Shown: piece by piece, positions 26,248 to 34,211 of the stretch
Layout of the letters: each line of letters opens with the position of its first letter
Numbering within the stretch: position 1 is the first letter of the stretch
Assembly: GCA_035647815.1 (NCBI GenBank)
Contig: DASRMR010000029.1
Location: 1 to 64,000 of the forward strand
DNA: 64,000 nucleotides
Source of the DNA: JAAYRQ01 sp035647815
GTDB taxonomy: Bacteria > Bacillota > Syntrophomonadia > Syntrophomonadales > Syntrophomonadaceae
Direction of reading: 5' to 3'
Position numbers and translations under genes: made by a program
The notes under the pieces: generated by a model
What the model was told of the DNA's origin: nothing
What the model saw: only the letters and a program-made list of their open reading frames with translations
Database searches by the model: none

Positions 26248-27387
26248 ATGACTAATATACAAATGCATGGGGAAAATCCCATATCTTTAGATTTCCAAAA
26301 GGGAGTCTTTAAGCATTTTATGATAAAAGAAATACATGAACAACCAAAGACAGTAAGACTAGAATTAGATGGACGCATTAAAAAAGGTATTGTAGATCTT
26401 TATGATTTAGGGATGGACGACATTTTAGCTAGGGTAGAAAAAATATATATGATAGGTTGTGGAACTGCTTACCACGCAGGTTTAGTAGGAAAAGATATTA
26501 TAGAAAAGCTAGTACGTGTAAATGTAGAGAGTGATATTGCCTCAGAGTTTGGCTATAGAGATATTTTGTGGGGCGAAAATCAACTCATGATTGTTATAAG
26601 CCAATCTGGCGAGACGGCTGACACCCTAGTCGCACTACGAGAGGCAAAACGACACGGGATACCAATTCTAGCGATTACTAATGTTGTGGGAAGTACGGTC
26701 GCACAAGAGGCCGATAAAGTGATATACACACTTGCAGGACCAGAAATATCTATAGCGTCTACTAAAGCTTATACTAGCCAATTAGTTGTCGTATATTTAT
26801 TAGCTTTATATATGGCTCAATTGCGTATGAGTCACGATGAAAAAGCACTTAGAACAATTGGTAATGAATTAAGCCATATAGGTGATTATTTAGAAGAAGT
26901 TTTTGAACAAGAGGAAAAAATAATAAAACTTGCTTGGCAACATCACCAGATGCAAAGTGTTTTTTATTTAGGACGTGGTTTAGATTGTGCGGTAGCGATG
27001 GAAGGGGCATTAAAACTAAAAGAAACATCTTACATTCATGCTGAAGCATATGCTACTGGAGAATTAAAACACGGGCCTATTGCGCTTATTACTGATCAAT
27101 CTCCAGTTATAACTTTATTAACCCAAAACCACATGGTAGAGAGATCTATGTATAATATTCAAGAAGTTAAAACTAGGGGTGGTAAAGTAATAGCAGTCTG
27201 TAAAGCTGATTTACAGGAACAATGTAGGGATTGTGATGATATTATTACTATACCTAATGTAAACTCAATTATTACACCTATTTTATCTGTTGTTCCATTA
27301 CAGATGTTTGCTTATTATATGGCAACTTTAAGGGGTAATAATGTTGACCAACCTAGAAATTTGACTAAAAGTGTACAAATCGAATAG
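26248..27387 (+). CDS. GlmS-like sugar isomerase lacking glutaminase domain
   Basis: 379 residues from ATG 26248 (GAGGGGAG eight bases upstream). Normal GlmS has about 600 residues: a glutaminase domain starting at Cys2, then two SIS domains. This protein begins at the linker (FKHFMIKEIHEQP) and has both SIS domains intact: CGTAYHA (Cys71), SQSGETADT (118-126), STKAYTS, EGALKLKE (Glu252, Lys256, Glu259), GELKHGP (His275) and the terminal TKSVQIE (Lys374). All sugar-site residues known from E. coli GlmS are kept. Only 85 bp separate it from the ribozyme, so no glutaminase part is hidden upstream. It may use free ammonia, or a separate glutaminase subunit, or act only as an isomerase/deaminase. 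Confidence 0.92.
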   Translation: MTNIQMHGENPISLDFQKGVFKHFMIKEIHEQPKTVRLELDGRIKKGIVDLYDLGMDDILARVEKIYMIGCGTAYHAGLVGKDIIEKLVRVNVESDIASEFGYRDILWGENQLMIVISQSGETADTLVALREAKRHGIPILAITNVVGSTVAQEADKVIYTLAGPEISIASTKAYTSQLVVVYLLALYMAQLRMSHDEKALRTIGNELSHIGDYLEEVFEQEEKIIKLAWQHHQMQSVFYLGRGLDCAVAMEGALKLKETSYIHAEAYATGELKHGPIALITDQSPVITLLTQNHMVERSMYNIQEVKTRGGKVIAVCKADLQEQCRDCDDIITIPNVNSIITPILSVVPLQMFAYYMATLRGNNVDQPRNLTKSVQIE

Positions 27388-27420
27388 AGAGCTAAGATTA
27401 CCAATTTATTAACTTAACTA

Positions 27421-27450
27421 TAAACCCCCATCTTCCGATGGGGGTTTATT
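27421..27450. terminator. Bidirectional terminator
   Basis: TAAACCCCCATC, TTCC loop, GATGGGGGTTTA, T/A-rich flanks; between convergent glmS-like and DUF4363 genes. Confidence 0.9.
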
Positions 27451-27830
27451 TATAAAATATTCTTGAGATTGATTTTCTCTTTACTAGCTATATGTTCGAG
27501 CATAAATTTAAGTTCCGATAATTGCCCACGAGATAGTGCTGTGTCTTGGCTTTTGATATATTCCTTAGTCTTAGCTAATGAAAACTCAATATTATCAATT
27601 TCCAGGTGATCTATAAAAATAGGCCACCATTTTGTTTCCTCTTGCCATTTTTCTTCTACTTCATCCATTTTTATAACTGCCTTAACCCATTCTTCTTTTT
27701 TTACTTCATTACTTACTCGCTCAATTTGCTTGGTTAGTTCATCTGTTGATACTTCAAGTGAGTGTTCCATCCAAAAACCGAAACTGATAATTGAAGCAAA
27801 TATTATTAATAATGATGTTAGTAATCTCAT
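27450..27830 (-). CDS. DUF4363-family protein
   Basis: 126 residues with a single N-terminal membrane segment (LLTSLLIIFASIISFGFWM) followed by a helical outside domain (ELTKQIERVSNEVKKEEW, then WPIFIDHLEIDNIEFSLAKTKEYI). This matches the DUF4363 pattern, often found beside DUF421 genes, as here (22 bp downstream of the DUF421 gene). The function of the pair is unknown; a membrane or envelope role is likely. Confidence 0.82.
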   Translation of the reverse strand: MRLLTSLLIIFASIISFGFWMEHSLEVSTDELTKQIERVSNEVKKEEWVKAVIKMDEVEEKWQEETKWWPIFIDHLEIDNIEFSLAKTKEYIKSQDTALSRGQLSELKFMLEHIASKEKINLKNIL

Positions 27831-27852
27831 TATATTAAGAATACTCCTTTGG

Positions 27853-28536
27853 CTAATTTTTTGAGGATGATTTTACTTGATAAAAAATCTGGCCTTGGGT
27901 ATCAAGACTAGCAAAAAATACATCTTTTAGATCAGTTATTCCATATTTATTTAGTTCATTTTGCAAATATTCAACGGTCAAGTTTAGGTTTTCCAGATTT
28001 TCCTGAATAACATGGCCATCCATGATTAAAGATGTGGATAGGCCTTCATATGGAGTGTCTATACCTAAGTCTGCTGGTTGAACAGCTCTTTTTTGAGATT
28101 TTAAGAAAACACTAATTTCACCATTAGTTTCTAAAACGGCAAATTCCACATCACTAATATCTGTTACACCTTTTGAACGCAATTGTTCTAATAAATCATT
28201 GATATTATAGCGTAATTTTCGCATTTCCTTTTCCTTGATTTTAGCCTTTTCAATTATTATGCTAGGTTTACCACAGATTATTCCACGCGCCCTTTCACTC
28301 TTTAGGGACAGAAAAGATAAAGCAACTTGTGCAGTGAATAAAACAAAAATGGGTATAAGGCCATTCACTAAAGGAATACCCGTATCTTGCATGGGAATAG
28401 CACCTAATTCTGAAATCATGATAATTACTACAAGCTCATATGGTTGAAGTTGACCAATTTGTCTTTTACCCATCAATCTAAGAAAGATGATGATAACCCC
28501 AAATAAAATTAGTGTGCGAATAATTATTATATTCAT
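27853..28536 (-). CDS. DUF421/YetF-family membrane protein
   Basis: 227 residues from ATG behind AAGGGGG. Three N-terminal transmembrane helices (with RLMGKRQIGQLQPYELVVIIMISELGAIP-type YetF motif, KRQIGQLQPYE) followed by a cytosolic alpha/beta part that contains two related halves (LEQLRSKGVTDISDVEFAVLE and LQNELNKYGITDLKDVFFA). YetF proteins are of unsettled function, with envelope or spore germination roles suggested. Operon with the DUF4363 gene. Confidence 0.85.
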   Translation of the reverse strand: MNIIIIRTLILFGVIIIFLRLMGKRQIGQLQPYELVVIIMISELGAIPMQDTGIPLVNGLIPIFVLFTAQVALSFLSLKSERARGIICGKPSIIIEKAKIKEKEMRKLRYNINDLLEQLRSKGVTDISDVEFAVLETNGEISVFLKSQKRAVQPADLGIDTPYEGLSTSLIMDGHVIQENLENLNLTVEYLQNELNKYGITDLKDVFFASLDTQGQIFYQVKSSSKN

Positions 28537-28662
28537 TTATTCCCCCTTAAGATTATAAAAGGTTGTATATATATCATCTACTCCAAGTGCTATTTTTATG
28601 TAAGTTTGTGTTTTTTCAGTTAATAAACAAAAATTAAATAACTATAAATTTGGAAAAATAGT

Positions 28663-28690
28663 TTGATTTAGTTATTAAAATGAGTATAAT
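28663..28690 (+). promoter_or_regulatory. Candidate promoter of riboswitch 1 transcript
   Basis: TTGATT (28663-28668), 16-bp spacer, TATAAT (28685-28690), about 50 bp before the riboswitch core. The 28537-28662 stretch is A/T-rich without other recognised signals. Confidence 0.5.
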
Positions 28691-28740
28691 TGAGTATATA
28701 TTAAACATAATAAAATAAAACTAAATATTACTTAGTTAAT

Positions 28741-28866
28741 TTCGCTGAGTCCTCGGAAAAACCGAGGAACGGGGGAACCAATTTTGGGGTGAATCTGGAT
28801 TATTCCAGTAGGGCTAACCCTAGTCCGAATCCGTCAGCTAACCTCGTAAGCGTGAAGGGGGAACTA
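28741..28866 (+). ncRNA. c-di-AMP riboswitch (ydaO/yuaA class), copy 1
   Basis: The class core is seen: CGGGGGAACC, GGGGTGAATCTGG, AGTAGGGCTAACCCTAGTCCGAATCCGTCAGC (shown in parts), and CTAACCTCGTAAGCG. A hairpin TCCTCGG / CCGAGGA closes the 5' side. In this class c-di-AMP binding switches expression off, usually by a terminator, and a terminator follows 20 bp later. 90 nt (28770-28859) are identical to copy 2. It precedes the EctB-like orphan. Confidence 0.95.
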
Positions 28867-28884
28867 AAGTGTCTGTATTTACAT

Positions 28885-28914
28885 GACCAAAGGTTTCTGT
28901 CCTTTGGTCTTTTT
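28885..28914 (+). terminator. Riboswitch-controlled terminator 1
   Basis: GACCAAAGG, loop TTTCTGT, CCTTTGGTC, TTTTT. It is the likely expression platform of copy 1. Confidence 0.9.
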
Positions 28915-29002
28915 AATTTCTGTAAAAGAAATTTTCATGAAGTTGTAGACTAAAGTGTCTAATACAAGATTTGGATAAAGAGTTAAAAAGGAGGAACATA
29001 TA

Positions 29003-29419
29003 ATGAGAAAAAAAATACAGTTTCTTAATAACGATAATATAGAGTTTTTGCAAGGTATTAACATTTCCCATGAAAACCAAATAAAAGCTAAATTTTTACG
29101 CAAATCTTTAGCAGTAATAGTAAAAAAACATCCTGAAATAGAAGGCAGTTTAAGAGGCCAGGGGCTTAATCAAGGAATAGCTTGTGGTATAGAAGGATTA
29201 GCCCAAGAAATATGTCTAGTTGCCAAGGAGAATGGTCTATTTGTAGAGACTTCTGGGGTTAATAATGAAGTCATTAAGATCATGCCTGTGCATACTTTAG
29301 ATATATATGGTTTAGAAAAGAGTTTGGAGATTTTAAGAGATTGCATCAATAGTTCGCAGATACAATTAATAATAAGGCAACATAATTCAGCAAAGATGCC
29401 TGAATTAGCCAGTTTCTAA
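29003..29419 (+). CDS. Orphan C-terminal EctB fragment under riboswitch control
   Basis: 138 codons with a strong site AAGGAGGAACA, the same string that precedes the true ectB. From residue about 12 onward it aligns with the last 130 or so residues of the EctB at 30237: shared KKHPEI, RGQGL/RGRGL, QGIAC, EGLA.EI, ETSG, EV.KIMP, GLEK.LEIL, QL.I. The PLP lysine and the large cofactor domain are absent, so it cannot be an aminotransferase. Its open frame, start, binding site and riboswitch are all intact. Either a remnant of a duplicated ect operon or a retained small protein; I list it as translated but likely non-catalytic. Confidence 0.8.
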   Translation: MRKKIQFLNNDNIEFLQGINISHENQIKAKFLRKSLAVIVKKHPEIEGSLRGQGLNQGIACGIEGLAQEICLVAKENGLFVETSGVNNEVIKIMPVHTLDIYGLEKSLEILRDCINSSQIQLIIRQHNSAKMPELASF

Positions 29420-29465
29420 TAAAACATGTAATATTTAACTATCAATTTAATAAATACCTTGCAAA

Positions 29466-29590
29466 TTCGCTGAATCCTCAAAATTATTGAGGAGCGGGGG
29501 AACCAATTTTGGGGTGAATCTGGATTATTCCAGTAGGGCTAACCCTAGTCCGAATCCGTCAGCTAACCTCGTAAGCGTGAAGGGAGACCA
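29466..29590 (+). ncRNA. c-di-AMP riboswitch (ydaO/yuaA class), copy 2, of ectABC
   Basis: Same core as copy 1; 29495-29584 is identical to it over 90 nt. The 5' hairpin differs but still pairs: TCCTCAA / TTGAGGA instead of TCCTCGG / CCGAGGA. A terminator follows at 29609, then ectA. High c-di-AMP should therefore stop ectoine synthesis. Confidence 0.95.
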
Positions 29591-29608
29591 AGGTGACAGT
29601 TGCTGCAA

Positions 29609-29648
29609 AGCCAAAGGTTTCTTCCTATGGCTTTTTTTGTTTTTTTAG
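29609..29648 (+). terminator. Riboswitch-controlled terminator 2
   Basis: GCCAAAGG, loop TTTCTT, CCTATGGC with one A-A mismatch, followed by two T-runs. Expression platform of copy 2. Confidence 0.85.
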
Positions 29649-29719
29649 GTGTTTTATCATTATTAATTAATTAATTACTTAACTATAGAACCGGATTTAG
29701 TAGGGAAGGAGAATCTAGC

Positions 29720-30214
29720 GTGGTGGATCTATCTAAGTTTACTTTCGAAATGCCAGTAGAAGAAGAAGGTGCGGAAATCTGGGAACTTATTAAAGATACT
29801 AAAACATTGGATCTCAATTCTGCTTATAGCTATCTTTTATTATGCAAATACTTTTCCGACACTTGTGTAATAGCAAAATCTGCAGATAAAATAGTAGGAT
29901 TTATTTCCGCATTTAATCCACCCCATAAACCAGATGTATTATTTGTCTGGCAAGTTGCGGTAGATTCAGCATTTCGTCGTTATGGTTTAGGATTAAATAT
30001 GTTAAAACACCTACTTGCTCGTAAAACATGTGACAAAATTCGTTATTTGGAGATTACAGTAAATCCATCAAATAATGCAGCTTATTCACTTTATTATAAG
30101 TTAGCAGATGAACTGCTTACTTCTTGTGAAGAGGAGATCTGTTTTCCCTCTGGAATATTTCCAGGAGCTCAACATGAAGATGAACTCATGTTGCGTATTG
30201 GTCCCCTTATATAA
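29720..30214 (+). CDS. ectA: L-2,4-diaminobutyrate acetyltransferase
   Basis: 164 residues from GTG behind AAGGAGA. GNAT fold: VWQVAVDSAFRRYGLGLNML holds the acetyl-CoA loop (RxxGxG-type, here RRYGLG), and the family-specific ITVNPSNNAAYSLYYKL follows. It acetylates L-2,4-diaminobutyrate at N4, the second step to ectoine. ectB and ectC follow in the same operon. Confidence 0.95.
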   Translation: MVDLSKFTFEMPVEEEGAEIWELIKDTKTLDLNSAYSYLLLCKYFSDTCVIAKSADKIVGFISAFNPPHKPDVLFVWQVAVDSAFRRYGLGLNMLKHLLARKTCDKIRYLEITVNPSNNAAYSLYYKLADELLTSCEEEICFPSGIFPGAQHEDELMLRIGPLI

Positions 30215-30236
30215 TAAATAAGGAGGAACAAGTTAC

Positions 30237-31550
30237 ATGAATAAGGATTTAAAAGTTTTCGAGAGATTGGAATCTGAAGTTAGGAGTTACTGTCGTAGTT
30301 TCCCCACCGTTTTTACATCAGCTCTGGGTTATAAAATGAAGGATAGGCGAGGTAGAGAATATATTGATTTTTTCTCTGGTGCAGGAGCCTTAAATTATGG
30401 TCACAATCATCCCCGTTTAAAAGAAAAGCTATTAGATTATATAGCAGGTGATGGCATCACCCATAGCCTAGATATGGCTACTCGTGCCAAAGAAGGTTTT
30501 ATACAAAAATTCAATAATATTATTTTACAACCACGAGAAATGAATTATAAAATAATGTTTCCTGGCCCTACCGGAACTAATGCGGTAGAAAGTGCCTTAA
30601 AGCTAGCTCGCAAAGTGACTGGACGAGATACAGTTATTAGTTTTACTAATGCTTTTCATGGTATGACTTTAGGCTCTCTTTCCATAACAGGTAATGCTAG
30701 CAAAAGAGCTGGTGCAGGGATACCTCTTAATAATACCGTCTTTATGCCTTTTGATGGTTATTTAGGTGAGGGCAACGATACTATTGAATATATAGCTAAA
30801 TATTTAGAAGATAGTTCTAGTGGCACCGCAATACCTGCAGCAATTATATTAGAGACGATTCAAGGTGAAGGTGGACTTAATGTAGCCAGCTTTGAATGGC
30901 TAAAAAGTATAGAAAAGATATGCCGAGAATGGGATATTCTTTTAATAGTAGATGATATCCAAGCGGGTTGTGGGCGTAGTGGGGACTTTTTCAGTTTTGA
31001 ACCTGCCATGATTAGCCCAGATATTATTTGTCTTTCTAAAGCGATAAGTGGATATGGTTTACCTATGGCAATTAATTTAATAAAACCAGAATTTGATATA
31101 TGGTCACCAGGTGAACATAATGGGACATTTCGAGGGAATAATCCAGCCTTTATTACAGCTACAGAATCACTGGAATTTTGGCAGGATGAGAGATTTTCCC
31201 AGCAAGTAAAAATAAGAGAAAAATTCTTAGAAAACTATTTAAAAACTATTATAAAAAAACATCCTGAAATAAATGGAGAAATGCGCGGAAGAGGACTTAT
31301 GCAAGGAATTGCTTGTGATGTAGAAGGATTGGCAGCAGAAATATCTGCAGTTGCTTTTGAGAAGGGACTTATAATAGAAACTTCTGGAGCTAAAGATGAA
31401 GTAGTCAAAATCATGCCTCCTCTTAATATAGAGGTAGCTGGCTTAGAAAAAGGCCTAGAAATACTGAAAGCTAGTATTGAGGATGCTAAAGTGCAATTAT
31501 TGATTAAGACAAATAATTCTAAACAGGCTAAATATCCGTCAGGTTTTTAA
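30237..31550 (+). CDS. ectB: Diaminobutyrate-2-oxoglutarate transaminase
   Basis: 437 residues with AAGGAGGAACA before ATG. Class III PLP aminotransferase: FPGPTGTNAVESALKLARK, AFHGMTLGSLS, DDIQAGCGRSGDFFSFE and the PLP lysine in CLSKAISGYG (Lys268). It turns aspartate semialdehyde into 2,4-diaminobutyrate, the first step of ectoine synthesis. The C-terminal 130 residues are duplicated at 29003-29419. Confidence 0.95.
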   Translation: MNKDLKVFERLESEVRSYCRSFPTVFTSALGYKMKDRRGREYIDFFSGAGALNYGHNHPRLKEKLLDYIAGDGITHSLDMATRAKEGFIQKFNNIILQPREMNYKIMFPGPTGTNAVESALKLARKVTGRDTVISFTNAFHGMTLGSLSITGNASKRAGAGIPLNNTVFMPFDGYLGEGNDTIEYIAKYLEDSSSGTAIPAAIILETIQGEGGLNVASFEWLKSIEKICREWDILLIVDDIQAGCGRSGDFFSFEPAMISPDIICLSKAISGYGLPMAINLIKPEFDIWSPGEHNGTFRGNNPAFITATESLEFWQDERFSQQVKIREKFLENYLKTIIKKHPEINGEMRGRGLMQGIACDVEGLAAEISAVAFEKGLIIETSGAKDEVVKIMPPLNIEVAGLEKGLEILKASIEDAKVQLLIKTNNSKQAKYPSGF

Positions 31551-31565
31551 GAAAGGAGCAGATCT

Positions 31566-31949
31566 ATGATAGTTAAAGAATTACAAGATATAAAAGGAAG
31601 CGAGCATGATATAGATACTCCTACTTGGAGAAGTTATCGCATGCTTTTAGAAAATGATGAGATGGGTTTTTCTATGCATCATACGATAATAAAAGCGGGG
31701 ACTGAAACTTATATCTGGTATAAGAATCATTTGGAGGCAGTATATTGCATCCAAGGAGAAGGCGAAATTGAATTTATTGAAAATGGTGAGACATACATGA
31801 TTAAGCCTGGTACTTTATACGCACTCAATAATCATGACAAACATTATTTAAGGGCAGATTCTGATATGCATATGGTATGTGTTTTTAATCCACCCCTAGT
31901 TGGCGATGAAGTACATGGTGAGGATGGCTCATATCCATTAACTAAATAA
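31566..31949 (+). CDS. ectC: Ectoine synthase
   Basis: 127 residues behind AAAGGAGC. Cupin fold: MGFSMHHTIIKAGTETYIWYKNHLEAVYCIQGEGEIE with metal-binding Glu, Tyr and His positions, and HDKHYLRADSDMHMVCVFNPPL. It cyclises N-acetyl-diaminobutyrate to ectoine. No ectD follows, as expected in an anaerobe because the hydroxylase needs O2. No ask gene is in the cluster. Confidence 0.95.
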   Translation: MIVKELQDIKGSEHDIDTPTWRSYRMLLENDEMGFSMHHTIIKAGTETYIWYKNHLEAVYCIQGEGEIEFIENGETYMIKPGTLYALNNHDKHYLRADSDMHMVCVFNPPLVGDEVHGEDGSYPLTK

Positions 31950-31960
31950 TGCAAAAGACA

Positions 31961-32001
31961 AAAAGGCCTTTCCTTCTTTAAATACAAGGAAAGGCCTTTT
32001 T
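31961..32001. terminator. Bidirectional terminator after ectABC
   Basis: AAAAGGCCTTTCCTT, loop, AAGGAAAGGCCTTTT: 15-bp stem, between convergent ectC and the receptor gene. Confidence 0.9.
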
Positions 32002-32030
32002 AGTGCTGAAGTATAAGGGCATTTAAATGT

Positions 32031-34034
32031 TTAGTATCTAAATTGGTTAATCTGAATTTGCATATTTTCAGCTAGTTTAGCTAGTTCTTGACTAGCGTTA
32101 GCAATCTCCTCAACTGAAGCAGTCTGCTCTTCGATAGATGCAGCAGCTTCTTCAGTTCCGGCGGCATTTTCTTCTGCGATAGCTGAAAGATTATGTATAA
32201 CTTCAATTATTTCGTTTTTCTTTTGATCCATTTGTACTCCAGAAGAATCGAGAATTTCAACAATTTTTTGTGTTTGTTCTATAGCTTCTGCTATACCTTC
32301 AAATTTTCCTTTAGTATCATCTACACTTGCTGCTTGTGCTTCTACAAATGTTTTTACTTGATTCATAGTATTTACAGCTTGATTAGTCATTGAAGTAAGT
32401 TCATTAACAATACCTTCTATCTCTTGTACAGAGTTATTAGATTGTTCAGCTAACATTCTTACCTCTTCTGCTACTACTGCAAAACCTCTACCATGTTCAC
32501 CAGCTCGAGCAGCTTCAATAGCAGCATTTAAGGCTAATAAATTAGTTTGATCTGCAATATTTTTAATTACTGCACTAGCAGTTTTTATACCTTCAGCACT
32601 ATTATTAGTATTAATGATAATATCATATATTTGTCCAGCAGCATTATTGCTTTCCACAGTTTTCTCCATGAGGTTTTCTAAAGCGATAAATCCTTCATCT
32701 TTTAGATTAGCTACTACTACAGCAGAATCGTTTAATTCTAGAACTAAGTTCTGATTATCTTCTATTATCCGAGCTAGTTCATCGACTCTATGAGCACCTT
32801 GTTCAGTGTCAATAGCTTGGTCACCAGCACTACCTGCCATCTCTTCAATAGTTTTCGCCATTTCCTCAGCAGCTATAGCAGTCTGCTCACTAGTAGCAGT
32901 CATTTCTTCTGATGCTGCAGCAACTTGAGTAGATTCATTATTTATTTCTTTAAGAATCTGCACAAAACTATTTTGCATAGTATTAATAGCTTGAGTCATA
33001 GTACCGATTTCATCTTGTCGGTTTATATATTTAACTGCTTCGCTATCATCATCAAAAGTTAGGTCAAAGTTAGCTAATTTCTCTAGGATATTAGTTAAAA
33101 CGCCAATAGGGTAAGATATTTGCCGACCTGCGTAAAAGGCTATCAATAACCCTAAGATAATAGCTATAAGTGTAGCTATTAGAGTGCGTTTCTGTAAATC
33201 TTTTAACCCTGACATTACATCTGTCTCTAGTGCTGTTACTCCAATACTCCAATCAGTACCATCAACTGGGGAAAAGCCAGTGTAAGCTTCTTGTCCGTCT
33301 AAGTTTTTATATTTAGCAAAACTTTTTTCACCATTAATCATTTTAGTGTTGACTTGGGCTAAAGATGTATAATTATTATTTTCTTTAGCTTCTTCTATAA
33401 AGTTATTTTGTTCCATTACTAGGTTATCATCAGGATGGGCGATAATTGTGCCTTCTCCATCGAGTAAATAAGCATATCCAGCCTCACCAAAATTAATCGA
33501 GTTAGTTACTTCACTTAAAATAGTACCAGGTTGTCTAGCCATTACTACCCCTACAACTTCATTGTCTTGATATATAGGGGCAGCAAACATGATAACTGCT
33601 GAGTTTGTAGCCCTACTTATAACCACATCAGAAACATTAGCAACACCATTAAAAGCAGTAATTATATAATCTCTATCACCTAGGAATAAATCTTCTTCCC
33701 CACCTATGTTTTTAGCATAACCATCTTTATCTACTATCCACATAGTAGCAAATCCATGTCTTTCAGTTTCCTCTATCAGTGCAGGTAATTGCACTTCCCA
33801 GTCCATGCTTTTAATCACATTCCGGTTAGCAATCATATCAATTACAGTAATATTGGCCTGATAATCCCTAGCCACAATAGCTGATGCTTGCTCTGCTAGT
33901 TGAAGCAAGCTTTCTTGTGAATTATTTTCCAATCCCTTTGATGCAGTATTATAAGACATTAAACCTAACCCTAATCCTACTATTAAAAGAGTTATAGTAA
34001 AATAAACCATCAATCTGCTTCCAAGACTTCTCAT
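32031..34034 (-). CDS. Methyl-accepting chemotaxis protein, Cache sensor
   Basis: 667 residues. TM1 at about 8-28, a double-Cache type extracellular sensor at about 30-275 (ATMWIVDKDGYAKNIGGEEDLFLGDRDY and GYAYLLDGEGTIIAHPDD in shorter pieces), TM2 at about 285-305, HAMP, then the signalling hairpin with tip IADQTNLLALNAAIEAARAGE. Cache receptors often bind amino or carboxylic acids; ligand unknown. It lies between ectABC and the BCCT transporter; an osmolyte ligand would be an attractive but unproven guess. Confidence 0.95.
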   Translation of the reverse strand: MRSLGSRLMVYFTITLLIVGLGLGLMSYNTASKGLENNSQESLLQLAEQASAIVARDYQANITVIDMIANRNVIKSMDWEVQLPALIEETERHGFATMWIVDKDGYAKNIGGEEDLFLGDRDYIITAFNGVANVSDVVISRATNSAVIMFAAPIYQDNEVVGVVMARQPGTILSEVTNSINFGEAGYAYLLDGEGTIIAHPDDNLVMEQNNFIEEAKENNNYTSLAQVNTKMINGEKSFAKYKNLDGQEAYTGFSPVDGTDWSIGVTALETDVMSGLKDLQKRTLIATLIAIILGLLIAFYAGRQISYPIGVLTNILEKLANFDLTFDDDSEAVKYINRQDEIGTMTQAINTMQNSFVQILKEINNESTQVAAASEEMTATSEQTAIAAEEMAKTIEEMAGSAGDQAIDTEQGAHRVDELARIIEDNQNLVLELNDSAVVVANLKDEGFIALENLMEKTVESNNAAGQIYDIIINTNNSAEGIKTASAVIKNIADQTNLLALNAAIEAARAGEHGRGFAVVAEEVRMLAEQSNNSVQEIEGIVNELTSMTNQAVNTMNQVKTFVEAQAASVDDTKGKFEGIAEAIEQTQKIVEILDSSGVQMDQKKNEIIEVIHNLSAIAEENAAGTEEAAASIEEQTASVEEIANASQELAKLAENMQIQINQFRY

Positions 34035-34211
34035 ATAACCATTCCTTTCTATAATCTAACAATTTTTTTGCAATGTAGATTTGCTGTGAAAAGCATGTTT
34101 AGTAATTCAGATGTCACAATTATTCGACAATGAAGTCGAAACCCCTTTAATTTTACAGAAAAATGTGGGAAATAAGAGAATGTAAGGAGGAGTTTGACAT
34201 AGTGCTAATGC

